NCBI GenBank assembly: GCA_900642245.1
Contig: CAAAJI010000004.1
Location: 758,318 to 777,437 of the forward strand
From: Fragilaria radians
Taxonomy: Eukaryota > Bacillariophyta > Fragilariophyceae > Fragilariales > Fragilariaceae
Length of the DNA stretch: 19,120 nucleotides
Direction of reading: 5' to 3'
In this document: one piece after another, positions 8,403 to 19,120 of the stretch
Numbering within the stretch: position 1 is the stretch's first letter
Layout: every line of letters starts with the position of its first letter
Position numbers and translations under genes: made by a program
The notes under the pieces: model-generated
Told to the model about the DNA's origin: nothing
Database searches by the model: none
What the model saw: only the letters and a program-made list of their open reading frames with translations

Positions 8403-10505
8403 ATGGAAAAGGAACTTGCCAGAATCAATCAAGGGAGCATCCCAACTTTTGACGGAAGCTCAAACAAGTATACCATGTGGTGGACCAAGTTCAAGGCGTA
8501 CGCAAATATAAATGGTTTTTCCGATGCAATCAGAGAGAAACCCAATCCGGATATGCCGACAAGCTGGTTTGATGAAATTGATCTTTCAACTGAAACTGGA
8601 AAGAAACAATTCCAAGCTAAAAAAATGAATGATCTGGCAATGGCAAGCTTCACAATGGCGTTCACAAGAGAGGGAATTATGCAATTGGTTAGCAAGGCAA
8701 AAACCAAAGAATGGCCTGAAGGATTGGCTTACCTTGTGACCCAGGAATTGAACAGAAAATTCAAGCTGAATGATATCATTTCAAAGGTTGAAATGAGACA
8801 AAAGCTAAACCATGTTAGCATGAAAAAAGGAAGTGATCCAGCAATACATTTTGAGACTCTTGCAGCAATAGAAGATCAATATGATGGAATTGGAGATATT
8901 GAAGAATCGGACCTCATTGCAGTTGTGTTGAGTGTTGCAACACAAGAATATCAGGCTGTCTTAACAGCTGAACAAAGTATTAAAGGTAACCAGCTTACTC
9001 TTCATGATCTGGAAGTGGTGATGACGCAAAATTATCGTCAGTTAAACCAAGGTAAAGTAACAAGAAAAGAAGAGGAGGGGGAAGTTTTACTTACCGCTGT
9101 GAATGGTACATGCTATATATGCGGAAAGAGAGGTCACATGGCAAATAAATGCCCAAATTGTGACAATGACAATGCTGACAAGAAACGTACCTCAAAAAAG
9201 TGTCTGAATTGTCATAAAAAGGGGCATTTAGCCAAGGATTGCTGGTTCAAGGAATCGAACAAAGATAAAAGACCTCCGGGATTTGTTGTCAAATCAAACA
9301 AAGAATATGCTGGTGAGAAGGCTGCAGCGGGGATTGACAACATTAATAATTTGGAGGAGTACTTACTTGGAACTCTCGACAGCAGTGATATGATCAACGA
9401 TCAAGAATTGTGGATAGCAGACTCTGCAGCAACAGTTCACATGACACCATATCAAAATGGACTGGAAAACATTAAAAAAGTTAAAGATAAAGGAACCATT
9501 ACTATGGGAAACGGCACCAAGGAGCAAATAACAGAGACAGCTGATGTGATTGGAACAATCTCTGTGAAGAATGAAGTTAAAAGAGTAAGGATTCAGGACG
9601 TAACAATCCTCAAGAATGCGCGATTCAACCTGTTTAGCCTCAGTCAGATGCTGAAAAAAGGATGGAAACTTACCGGCAGCGATGAATACATAGCAATCTA
9701 CAAAGGCGATGTTGAAATAAGGTTTGATCAAAGGATCCCAACTAAAAATGGTGTGCTGTATGGCGTTCAAATTGCAAGGGATGATGAATTTTGCGGCGGA
9801 ATCCAAGATACTGGACCTGTCAAAATGACCCTCAATGAAGCTCACGGAAAGTTAGGTCACATGTCTTTTCAAAAGACAAAACAGATTGCAAAGCAGTTAG
9901 GATGGTCACTTACCGGATCAAACGAGGTGTGCGAAGCATGTGCAGAGGGGAAAGCTCGACAAAAGAACATCATTGTCAAGAAGTTAAAAAGGTCTGATTC
10001 CATGCAAAATGGAAGACTTCACCTTGATATAAGCTCTGTAAAAAACCACGACTACGATGATCCTACGTCAAAACCATACTGGAGAATAATCGTTAATGAA
10101 CGTACCCAAATAAAATTCTCTGATTTTTTTGCATCTAAAAATGGGATGGTAGAACCTACGTGTCAGCTGGTACAGAATTTAAAGAATTCAGGAAAAGACA
10201 TAAGAATTATCCGATGCAATGATGGTGGAGAAAATAAGGCCCTAGAGAATTGCATGAACAGTTCTGATTGGAAAATGGGTATAAAATTTGAGTACACTGG
10301 ACGTGATACTCCGCAGCGTAATAGCTTGGCTGAAGTGGCATTTCATACTATAGCTAGTCGTGGAAGGGCTATGCTGAATGCCGCGAATGTTCCGCGATCG
10401 TTTAGATTTATGCTATGGAGGGAAGCGTTTAAGACGGCAACTCTTCTTGACGGTATGTCCTTAATTAAAATAGACGACAAAATTGATACTAGATATGCCC
10501 ATTAG
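8403..10505 (+). pseudogene. Copia gag-protease-integrase, stopped early
   Basis: The 700-residue frame opens 56 bp after the 5' LTR. Residues about 1-220 are a copia-type gag. Two zinc knuckles follow (CYICGKRGHMANKC at 237, CLNCHKKGHLAKDC at 267), both CX2CX4HX4C. The protease motif is DSAATVHMT at 340, where families usually show DSGA. The pre-integrase zinc region spans His481 to CEAC at 510. The integrase core has Asp542 (HLDIS), an RCNDGGEN motif at 606-607 where DN is expected, and Glu644 (NSLAE). A TAG at 10503-10505 ends the frame, but copia-like sequence continues in the same frame, so this is a nonsense mutation in a gag-pol polyprotein. Gag may still be made; a working integrase is doubtful. 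Confidence 0.92.
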
Positions 10506-11240
10506 GATGGTCAAGTTCCTAAGTATTTGACACATTTAAGGACCTGGGGAGAAGCGGGAACAGTGAAGTTGAAGACCAGGAGTCATACTAAACTCAATGA
10601 CCGTGGATTCACATGTATGTTTGTAGGATACTCTACAGCACATGCTGGAGATACTTACCGAATGTGGGATCCTAGGTCAAGGAGGGTACACTTAACCAGG
10701 GACATTCGATGGTTAAATAAAATGTTTTTTTATCGAAACGATAATTTGCGTATAAACTATACTGAAGGAATCAGTAGAATTTCTGAAAGTTTGGAAGATA
10801 AAAGTGTCAGGTCAGACAATGATCAGAATCACAATGACGATAGCAACGAAAGTGTGGAGGACTTGGTAAGTGAACCTCTTGATGATGCTGCTGAATATAG
10901 TACTGAAAAAGGTGACGAAAATATCGATATAAGTGGAGAGCAAACGACAACCACTAGATATGGAAGATCAGTACATCCACCAGCAAGATAAGATGAATTT
11001 GTTAAAATTGGAGCCGACGATGATGAAATCATGGATGAATATGCATTTATAATGTCAACGGAGGAGCTACATGTTATGAAATACAATGAAGCAATGCAGT
11101 CAAGGGATAAAAAGGAGTGGATTAAAGCTGTCAAGGAAGATCATGAAAGGATGGTTAAAAGTAGAGTTTGGACTGCTGTTGACAAAAGTACACTCAAGAA
11201 AAGCGATATCAGGCAGGTGTGGGAAAATTGCTATATCTAA
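10506..11240 (+). pseudogene. Copia pol: integrase C-terminal region and start of RT
   Basis: This continues in the same frame as 8403-10505 beyond the TAG. It contains the integrase C-terminal motif (HLRTWGEAGTVKLKT, DRGFTCMFVGY), an acidic Ser/Asn-rich linker, then an in-frame TAA at 10989-10991. Next comes the typical lead-in to the copia RT (YNEAMQSRDKKEWIKAVKED, VWTAVDKS). After about 11200 the frame runs into RNase H-side sequence in the wrong phase and stops at 11240. The catalytic RT core with its YVDD-type motif is absent. Confidence 0.85.
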
Positions 11241-11893
11241 CACAATGGTCGAGACCTGAAATTGGGAATTCGGTTAGAGAATTATCAAAATTTGCTACAA
11301 AACCACAGATAAGTCATCAATTAGCAAAGGAGAGAGTCATGAATTTCTGTGTAAATTACAAAGATATTGGATGGACATTGAAACCGACTGGAATTTGGAA
11401 TGAAAATAAGGAAGACAACGAAGTCAATATAGTAGGTGTATCTGATTCGGATTATTCAAAAGATATTGAAACCAGAAGAAGTGTTACAGGATATATTGTG
11501 TTTCTAAATGGAGCACCAGTAGCTGCCAAAAGTAAGCAGGAGGCGGTAACGCTTTCGGTGACTGAAGCTGAGCTGGTGGCTGCAACGCACTGTTACCAAG
11601 AAATGCTGTATGTGAAAAAAGTACTTGAATCGATCGAAATTAGTATTAAATTGCCGATGGTGTTAAAGATGGATAACAAGGGTGCTAAGGATTTAATCAA
11701 CAATTTGAGCGTTGGAGGTCGGACTTGCCATATCGATGTTTGCTATCTTTTTCTTTGCGAAGCGAAGGAGAAGAACATGGTGAAGATCGAATGGATATCG
11801 TCCCAGAGTAATCCTAGTGACTTGTTCACTAAGAACTTGAGCATTGATTTGTTCAAGAAACATTCTTCAGTATTCAGTGGAAATTTAGTTTGA
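11200..11893 (+). pseudogene. Copia pol: RT end and RNase H
   Basis: This part is in a different frame (phase +2 relative to gag). Its first recognisable residues are YQAGVGKLLYLTQWSRPEI, the usual end of the copia RT domain. The RNase H region follows with Asp in VGVSDSDYSKD, Glu in LSVTEAELVAAT and Asp in LKMDNKGAKDL. The terminal block is IEWISSQSNPSDLFTKNL. In the normally basic RT.HIDV..YLFL.E segment, three conserved arginines appear as cysteines (TGC). The stop is at 11891, 31 bp before the 3' LTR. It has no start of its own and would need the missing RT segment. Confidence 0.88.
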
Positions 11894-11913
11894 AAATGTG
11901 AAACGGAAAATTT

Positions 11914-11921
11914 AAGGAGGG
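11914..11921 (+). promoter_or_regulatory. Polypurine tract (plus-strand primer)
   Basis: AAGGAGGG immediately precedes the 3' LTR. This is the expected position and composition for the RNase H-resistant primer of plus-strand synthesis. Confidence 0.75.
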
Positions 11922-12119
11922 TGTCGAAGTTGATACGTGTCTGCCAGTAGAAACAGTACCAGTATCACTGTAGGAAAGAAATTTTCCTATTCACGACTGA
12001 TTTAGATATCTCTAGAAAAGTGAGGATATCGATCGAGATTAGACTAGTTATCTATTTTTTAAGTTTATTAATTCTTTCTACGCCAAAACTACTTTAATTG
12101 TAACTAGAGTGTTATAGCA
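11922..12119 (+). repeat. 3' LTR
   Basis: This 198-bp repeat begins TGTCGAAG and ends GTTATAGCA. It is 195/198 identical to 8150-8347. It is preceded by a purine tract and followed by the target duplication. Confidence 0.97.
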
Positions 12120-12124
12120 AGACA
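12120..12124 (+). repeat. Target site duplication, right
   Basis: AGACA follows the 3' LTR end TATAGCA and matches 8145-8149 exactly. This fixes both element ends. Confidence 0.92.
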
Positions 12125-14034
12125 TCCTCCATTGGATGTCCGAACCTTGGATAAGCCAAAAAATTACCTTTCATAAATCAATCAACAGTGATACTGGACA
12201 ACGATAAAATCCACGGAAAATACTTGTGCTGTTAAAGCTGAAAAATGACAAGTTCAACAATAAGGCAACATCGCACCTAGTGCACCACATGAGGAAGTCT
12301 TCTTGGTGAATGCCTGCTGTAGCGACAAGTGGATTGTTAACTGTGCTCGGGGAGAAAAGAATTATTTACTTTGAAAAGAAAGCGTATAAACTAATATCAA
12401 CATTTTTTCCTAATGTAGTCGTTTGAGTTGGACTGGTTCAAGGCCTATTCCACCTCCATGCTTAGTGATACTTGAAAAGTCTTGGTAAATTAAAGAATTA
12501 TATCTTAAAGTTTAGTCCCAATAAATTATTATTTTACATAGTATAATAATTTTTATTTTTTATTAAAAATAACTCGGATAAGCTATTGATTATATATTAA
12601 AAATATGGATTGAAAGAAAATGCAATGCTGTTTACGCATGCTCATTGAGCTTTGTAAAGTTTGAAGGGAAACCATTAGAGCATACTTAACTTTATTGAAA
12701 CACCTTGACACCGATAAATAAATCGATTCTGAGAATCCAGTACTCAGGTCCAATTATGATGATGGCGGTGCAGCCGATATGTGACTAATTCTACCACTTC
12801 TGTTTTAATAATTTGATGTAAATGTAAAAGGTTGGGCTTAGACGGAAGTTGCTTTTCAACACATAAATGCGCTTCAATCACTAGCTAAGGTTGGCAATTC
12901 TAGATTGAGTGAATTTTTTATTAATGTATCTGCATTCCGTATGGGTTGATTCCTTCACTTTTACATCCCCCCTGCTGGTAAATATATTATCTTATTCGGA
13001 CCTTCTTCGGTCTTTCTTCCTAGGCTCCTTAACTCATGATCTGTTTTCTTCAATTGTCATGAAGGCTTTTCACCTTGAGCATTTACGATTTTACGTCGCT
13101 CCTGAACAATGCCTTTTCTCAGATCATCTGTTCCATTTATTTCAACAACTCTATTTATTTGAATGAACCAACAACCCACATTTCAGGCAACTCAGGGAAG
13201 AACGGATTTCCAACCCCAGAGCTTTGCTTACATGTCAAAAATGCTACCTAACCCCTAACTTGAGTTAGTTTTATATATCTTAATATGGATGTTGTAACCA
13301 CGGCAGAATTTCCTCAAAATGCATTCCATTTGACATTCCAAACTATTTCGCAGCAAAACAGATTAATTGATAGAGAAACATTAGGAGGCGCATGACTCTA
13401 GTTGACTGAAATGCAAAGAGGAAATGACAGCAAAACAGTCAACAGATTGTTGCTAGAGAGCCTCTTCACACTTTAATTGTAATCTTTTAAATCATTAATT
13501 TGTTCTATCGCTAAATAGAATGTCTTCTCATCACTTTTCTCACATACAACAAATAACCTTGCATATTCTCCCATAAACTAAACTAACCCTAAGATTAAAG
13601 AATATTGCTGATGCAATCCAATAGATTGTAACATTCGCAACATACAGTCAAGTCTCTACTACCTTGTACACCGAACCAGAAAAAGCCACGGCTGCATGTT
13701 TCAAAATATTTACCTGCTTTGAAATAGTTTTCATAGGTTCTCAACATTTCATCATAAAGTTTACAAGTAGATGAGAATCTATTGATTGAAAGTACATTGA
13801 ATAATAGGGAAGGTGCATTGCCGTTGCTCGACGTTCATTGAAGATTCTTTTTTGGGTTTCAGAGGCGTCAATCAGATCCATAATTCTACATGAAGAATAC
13901 TCTTAATGGGTTGATGATTTGGATTTCTTGGCTGGACAACTGTTTATTGATATGTCACAAAGAAGAAGTCAGTAAGTATAATGAATTGATGAACAGCTAT
14001 TTGAGTGTGATAGTATTGATGAATTGAAGGAATA
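12125..14034. other. Non-coding region, nothing recognised
   Basis: About 1.9 kb between the retrotransposon and the right duplicate. The longest plus frame (12909-13166, 85 codons) has no recognisable motif and a composition typical of chance frames. An AT-rich stretch at about 12480-12620 contains a 10-bp perfect inverted repeat (12523-12532 with 12543-12552). The first bases continue the pre-insertion target sequence. Confidence 0.5.
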
Positions 14035-16039
14035 TGTTGAATGTAAAATTGAAAAAGGAAAGAGGATAATCGAATGTTGATTACGCAGCCTGTTAATATC
14101 AGAAGGCTTAGCAACAAATTTGAGATTTTGGAGAAATAAAGAGTCAAAGTGCCTTCTTTCACAAGCTTTTTTTAGTCCTGTATGGATGGAGATGAGTTGG
14201 AAAAAGTATGTCAAAAAGGGCTATCAATCTTGCGTTGGCAAGTTCCTGTACTTGCCAAGTTAGTTGTGCCCGGACATTTTGCATATCGCGCAAGAAGTGT
14301 CATCTCATGAAGTTCATTTTCAATTCTATGAATACAAAGGATCACGGGATCATTGTCAACCTCACAGGGGTTTGAAATGGAAACGTTGATCAGGTTTAAT
14401 TTTTGAAGTAATTTTCGTTTGGACTCCAATTGTTCAGAGGCATTGTGACTCAAGAAAGTGTATGTGATTAAGATTTTTAATGATTCATTGATATCTGCAA
14501 GACGTAAGCTGCCATTGTGTGTACCTCTTTCTGTTGCAGAGGCAAAATTAATTATGGCATTCTTAACACACATGTGTGCAGGATATGATTCATGTCAAAC
14601 AGGAATTTCAGTCATTTGATTATAATGTGAAATTGATGATAGCAATCAGAATTGATAACATTGGGGCTCAATATTTAGTAAACAACTGAAGTATTGGAGG
14701 TTGTATCAGACATGATGGAGTCAGGTTAAATTATCTCCAAGGAAATAGAAGAAACACGCATGCTCAGGGAAGGGTGCTAAGGATAAGGATACCCATATAA
14801 CAACATTCTCAATTTGTGAAAAGCACTCTAAGAATGAATCCAATATTCGGACTGTAAAGAAAAAAAGGAAACAAATGAGTGAGGTTTGAACCGACTAAGC
14901 TCAGAATTGTTTGCCTTAAGAATTACATAAGGAAAATGAAAATTTGCATTTCTGTATAAAGGTTAATTGGATATCATGCAACTCAATGATAATGGGATAG
15001 ACATAAGACAAAGAATACCTTACCATACGGCTCCTGACCCTGAACATGGGAGAGAATGCAATACGCGGACTTCAAAGAATAAAAGGAAACATATTAGTTA
15101 GGGTTGAACCCACTAAGCGCAGAATAGTTTACCCTAACAATTACATAAAGGAATATGAAATATGCTTCCCAACACAGTTGGCTTAGACAATAAGGACTAG
15201 CATCAATGATTCAAAGCAGTAACAAAACTCATAGGTTAGTTAACTAAACCAATAGTGCGGTTAAAACGGCCAATCAAAAAGAGGGCTTGGTTACAAGCAG
15301 CAAAGTACACTCAAGATTCACAGGAAATTTCAGTGATCAAGATTGAATCCTTGGAGGCATTAAACCATTTGACTTCTATAACTAAGAAGAATTACATTTG
15401 ATTGAATTACACTTCTATCACCTTTACCACATTAGGATACTTTCTACAGGCCTAATCGGGTGGCATAGCGCATAAAATTGACTTGTTTGGAGAAAGCTAG
15501 GTATTGATGAATCTACCTTAGTAATCATAACATGAATGACAAATAAAGACAACAATTTACAAGAACTAGGCAACAGCTGTCATGATAAAGGTGTACCATA
15601 TGGTAGTGATTTTTGTTTGAAAGCTCAGGTGCACTTATGCACTTGATGATCTTTTGGATAAGGGTTTGAAATCCATGGTTGTCAAGAGTATCAAGGTCTC
15701 CAACTGTTGAGCACAATTTCAAATTTGCTGTATTACTAGGACACCAACTTTCGGTTAATTGATGCAACGTAGAAGAATTGTTTGGTTGAGTGTCACCTGT
15801 ATTTTTTGGACTCCATTCTTTCTTGACGGTGAGACTATATCTCTGGAAGGCAACAATTCAGTTTATACTCTTGAATTTATCAATACAGATTGTAGTGTCA
15901 CCTGAGTCAAGTCTGTTGCTGTGCCCTTTTCCACAGTGCCATTTGACTTGTAAGAACCTATTTCAACTGCTGGACTAGACTAGGATACCAGGACGTTTTT
16001 ATCTTGGAATTTATTGTCCTATAAGTTTGCAGCGATAAA

Positions 16040-16190
16040 GATGCCTGGACTGCAGAACGCTGTGTAGTTGGCCATTTGCCATTTAACTTTGTCACAAAAT
16101 TGGCATGTGTTCGAGATGCTTGGACTACTGTAAAAGGCTGTGTAGTTGGCCATTTGCCATTTAACTTTGTCACAAAATTGGCATGTGTTC
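16040..16190 (+). repeat. Two-unit ~75-bp tandem repeat (copy C)
   Basis: Units start at 16040 and 16115, and the array corresponds to 1983-2133. The stretch from GGCCATTTGCC through GGCATGTGTTC is identical in the two C units. In copy A the same stretch differs between units at several bases. No coding function is apparent. Confidence 0.85.
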
Positions 16191-18019
16191 CCTATTCAAT
16201 GGTGGCCATAGGGATATACATACACTTCTTCAGACAAAAATCCACACAACACTCTGATGGATCATCCTCCTTATTGATTCATTATACTGATGAAAAATAA
16301 TCATCAAACATCACATAGAGTGAAGATTCCATGTGGCTCCTCATTGGAATCCAGATTGCCAAAACCCATGAAGATACCCTATCTAGAAATCTAGAAAGCT
16401 GCTGACATTAGAAATTTGTGCATGGCTTGTAACATGGAATCCAATACAATGACAGGACAATCCCCAACATGAATCAAAATGAGTCAATGGCATGGGATAG
16501 TATTGCCAGTAAATAATTCAGCTGGACACAATTAGTAAGATATTGTGATACTTTAGATATTTTAGTTTTACCACGTGAAAGAGAACTGGTGAAGTAATGT
16601 CAAGTCTTATCGATGCCTTGGGATTGAGTCCTATCTTATAATTGTCCCTTTGGGTAAATGGTGCTATGTTTTTGCTTAGCCCTATTCATTAAGATACTTA
16701 TATTGCCATTGTTTCAGGAGCTTTATCAGGGATATCTAAAATTCGCTAAAAAAAGAGCACTGGCTGTTACATCTTTGCTATGTTAGGGAATCTGAGAAAC
16801 ATGTTGGAATTTCTTTTGCACATCTTAACGGTTCAGAAAAGAGTTCTCAAAGGTGATTATAGCAATCCTTTCATTGCTAAGATAGAAAGTGACATACCTT
16901 GAGTCATACCTTGAGTTAAGTTCATTAAGAAAATACCTAACACTATAGGCTGTAAGCAATACAGTGGAATAATATCATTATAAATTACTAAGGCTATAGA
17001 CATGTGTGTGTGTACCGATACTGGAGATGTCCAAAGTTATTGTTAGTACATAGTAATTAATACTAGAATTAATATTCTTATGTTCACTCATCTCGAAGTA
17101 GGAATAACTACTACCGATTCCTAAGTAACTAACAGGAATCTATCGAGATTCACGATTGATGAAGATCACAAAGTCTAAATGTTAAGTGTTTAATCTAACA
17201 CATAAGCCAAAGAGACTACCTGGTTAATGAAACAAGGTGCAATTGACTCACAAGAGATCTAGGATACAACTTCCGTTTTAGATCATACTCTACAGGTTGT
17301 GTAAATTCTTAGAACAACTTAGAGCAGAAAGTAGTAAATTATATTATAGGCTCACAATTTCTACAAAATAATATTTTAAAGCGTAACTTTATTTGAGAAC
17401 TATTTTACATTTTCATATCATATTGTTGCCTTTAAAACCTAGCTGCGGGATTACTTCTTCAAATTCCTTATGCTATTGAGGTGCCACTTGTGCCAAACCA
17501 AAGATTTCTTCAATTTGCCATAATTGATGGCAATAAAGCAATTTCCTTAATGAATCAAATATTTTATCAATATGAATCTGCATTTCTCCAAAATCAGATG
17601 AGGTTGTGCTTTTATTTAGCTGTCAAAACAGTTGTGTATAATTTCGCAAATATTTCATTTCAATTGAGGTTTTCAAACAAAGCAATGTTGCATAAAGTGA
17701 AGCCCTGCATGAGATCTCAAGAATTGTCTGCTGATGGCTAAGACAGTTTACCATTCATCACAGATTGTTCAGATAGAGAATTCCTTACACACCACAGTAT
17801 TATGATGTTACCCAAGGGCAAAGGAACTTAAGTAGATTTTATTGAAATGTAGAACCATTCACATATCGTTTCTACACGCAATGTCAAATCTTAGATGAAA
17901 ATAATCACCACAGAACACAGAATATAATTAAGAATGCTCATTCCAACCAAACTTTCCAAGAATTATCAATCGAATAAGCTGCTCTTCGAAATTGTGTTTC
18001 ATGGAAAGCATGTCATACA

Positions 18020-19120
18020 TTATTGCTTTGTGACAACGGTGGACAAGCCATGTTCCTTGACACATTCTTCAACGTACGTGTAAGCCTCTGGATCCCACAT
18101 CAGTTGTCGACAATTTGGGCATTCATCGTGACCATCCAACATCCATTGCATGATACAAGCTCGATGGTATGCGTGCGAGCATTTACCAAAAATTAGATCT
18201 TCATCTACATACATTCAAGAAAAGTAAACAAGTGCAATAATTTTGAGAGGACGATACACTCATTGGAATTCTTGAAGGACATAATTGTTGCTTACCAGCA
18301 TCATCTAAGCAAATAGAGCATTGCACTTGATTGGTTTCCTCACTTGAGAAAATGTATTTCTTAGAATTTGAGTCATATTTTAGTTTTTGGCCAGAAGCAG
18401 TTTTTTCCTTCGCAGTTCCTTCTTCCAACTATTGCAAAAGTTGATAATCAGAATTAGAATTGATCACAGCATATCTAAATTGCATAAGTGGGCACTTACA
18501 TGAGTATCATTACCTTGAATGGGAAATAACATTTCAAGGACGATTCCTCGTCTGGCCTTCAAGGCCTCTTCAGTTTCTTGTAGTCCCGGAGTACTCATAG
18601 CCGAAGGATTGCTAACTGTTGATGGAATTACAGTATTATTTGTCGCGGTTTGATTGCCGCTACAATATATTACGATGGAACAACAAAATATGAAGAGCAA
18701 TAATAATCCCACACCCGCAAACGGCAAATAACTAGGATTGCTTGGACTGCTATTTGTTGGTGGAATGTACACAACCGGGGATGGATAATAAGTAATGGTG
18801 TTCCAAAAACTTGGTGGAAAATTCTGAAGATTTCTGGATGATGGAGAGATAGTTGGTGCAGCAACGTCTGGTCTAGTTGCATGAGATGCAACGTTTTGGT
18901 TACGATTTTGTTTCACTTCTTGAGCGACACGATTCCCTCGAATCTTTGGTGATGAATCTAGGATCTTACGTTCAAGACGCGCATTCAAGATGATCTTTTC
19001 TTGTTCCATAGACGGAAGACACTCACACACCTCAAAAATCAACGATTGTTGTTCTTTGTAGGAGGGGGGCAGTTCAAGCCCGTCGACAACCAAGGTTTCG
19101 AGATCCGAACATAGTGTTGC
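18020..19120 (-). CDS. Transmembrane RING-H2 E3 ligase (gene C), 5' end beyond the window
   Basis: Minus-strand exons are 18500-19120 (open at the window edge), 18296-18428 and 18020-18204, giving at least 312 residues. Introns are 71 bp (GTAAGT...CAATAG, phase 0) and 91 bp (GTAAGC...TGTAG, phase 1). Visible parts: the second half of the cysteine module (LCSDLE, VCECLP), a polar Ser/Pro/Asn linker, a membrane helix (FAGVGLLLLFIFCCSIVIYC), the block ETEEALKARRGIVLEMLFP, and a full RING-H2 (CSIC, KCSHAYHRAC, then CPNC) with spacing C-x2-C-x12-C-x-H-x2-H-x2-C-x11-C-x2-C. Joining exons 2 and 3 gives DDADEDLIFGKC, matching gene B. Exon 3 is 185 bp in both genes. No lesion is seen in the visible part. 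The predicted role is as for gene B; substrate unknown. Confidence 0.88.
18205..18295 (-). other. Intron 2 of RING-H2 gene C
   Basis: This 91-bp intron has a GTAAGC donor (complement of GCTTAC at 18290-18295) and an ATGTAG acceptor ending at 18205. It splits a RING codon in phase 1, at the same position as intron 2 of gene B. Confidence 0.85.
18429..18499 (-). other. Intron 1 of RING-H2 gene C
   Basis: This 71-bp intron has a GTAAGT donor and a CAATAG acceptor, phase 0. Gene B has an intron of the same length and phase at the same place. Copy A keeps the donor but has lost the acceptor. Confidence 0.85.

Larger units (their letters stand above)
8150..12119 (+). mobile_element. Ty1/copia LTR retrotransposon, defective, CoDi-like
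   Basis: This 3970-bp element has 198-bp LTRs (3 differences) and a 5-bp target duplication AGACA (8145-8149, 12120-12124). The domain order is copia type: gag, zinc knuckles, protease, integrase, then RT/RNase H. The body carries two in-frame stops and lacks most of the reverse transcriptase, with a frameshift at the junction. I estimate about 700 bp missing by comparison with the usual RT length. Low LTR divergence suggests a recent insertion. It landed 212 bp after the stop codon of the RING-H2 gene B, on the same strand. The resemblance to diatom CoDi elements rests on recall of the family style, not a search. Confidence 0.95.
14035..19120 (+). repeat. Right copy (C) of the direct segmental duplication
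   Basis: This is the second copy of the unit seen at 1-4515, in the same orientation, and it continues to the window end. Alignment is continuous from 14035 to about 19120. Divergence is uneven: roughly 6% in 14221-14573, but essentially none over about 355 bp (about 15071-15425). The part without a gene (14035-18019) contains the same tandem repeat (16040-16190) and the same hairpin as copy A. At its right end lies the better preserved version of the minus-strand RING-H2 gene, so this copy is closer to the ancestral unit there. Homology upstream of 14035 cannot be tested, because copy A starts at the window edge. Confidence 0.95.

Noticed and set aside
9363..9845. Minus-strand frame of 160 codons inside the copia element
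   Set aside because: It is antisense to the protease and pre-integrase coding region, a shadow of that frame.
12909..13166. Plus frame of 85 codons after the retrotransposon
   Set aside because: It has no motif, and its Leu/Phe/Ser-rich composition is typical of AT-rich chance frames.
17481..17741. Plus frame of 86 codons in copy C
   Set aside because: The matching stretch in copy A (about 3580-3830) is broken by indels and stops, so the frame is not conserved.

Overview
The window is nuclear DNA from a eukaryote, most likely a diatom (perhaps a pennate such as Pseudo-nitzschia or Fragilariopsis; inferred from recall of family style, not from a search). The evidence is short GT-AG introns, a SKP1 gene, membrane-anchored RING-H2 proteins with a cysteine-rich outer module of a type I associate with diatoms, and a Ty1/copia retrotransposon resembling diatom CoDi elements. 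The DNA is AT-rich and gene-sparse.

Layout. (1) 1-4515 is the left copy (A) of a segmental direct duplication. It is mostly non-coding and ends in a broken minus-strand RING-H2 gene (4111-4611). (2) 4791-5584 is a plus-strand SKP1-like gene, head to head with the broken gene. I rebuilt it with a 30-bp first exon that restores the family N-terminus. (3) 6641-7937 is an apparently intact plus-strand transmembrane RING-H2 gene (B) of three exons. (4) 8150-12119 is a complete-ended copia insertion with 198-bp LTRs and a 5-bp target duplication. Its coding region has two in-frame stops and has lost nearly all of the reverse transcriptase. (5) 12125-14034 has no recognisable gene. (6) 14035-19120 is the right copy (C) of the duplication, about 14 kb from the first. 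It ends in a minus-strand RING-H2 gene (18020 to beyond 19120) that keeps the introns, membrane segment and RING lost from copy A.

The host genes share a ubiquitin theme. SKP1 is the adaptor of SCF ligases. The RING-H2 proteins look like single-chain membrane ligases with a lumenal or extracellular cysteine module outside and a RING inside. A functional link between them is inference only. The best candidate for a little-described system is this membrane RING-H2 family, present as one complete, one window-truncated but otherwise undamaged, and one deleted copy within 15 kb.
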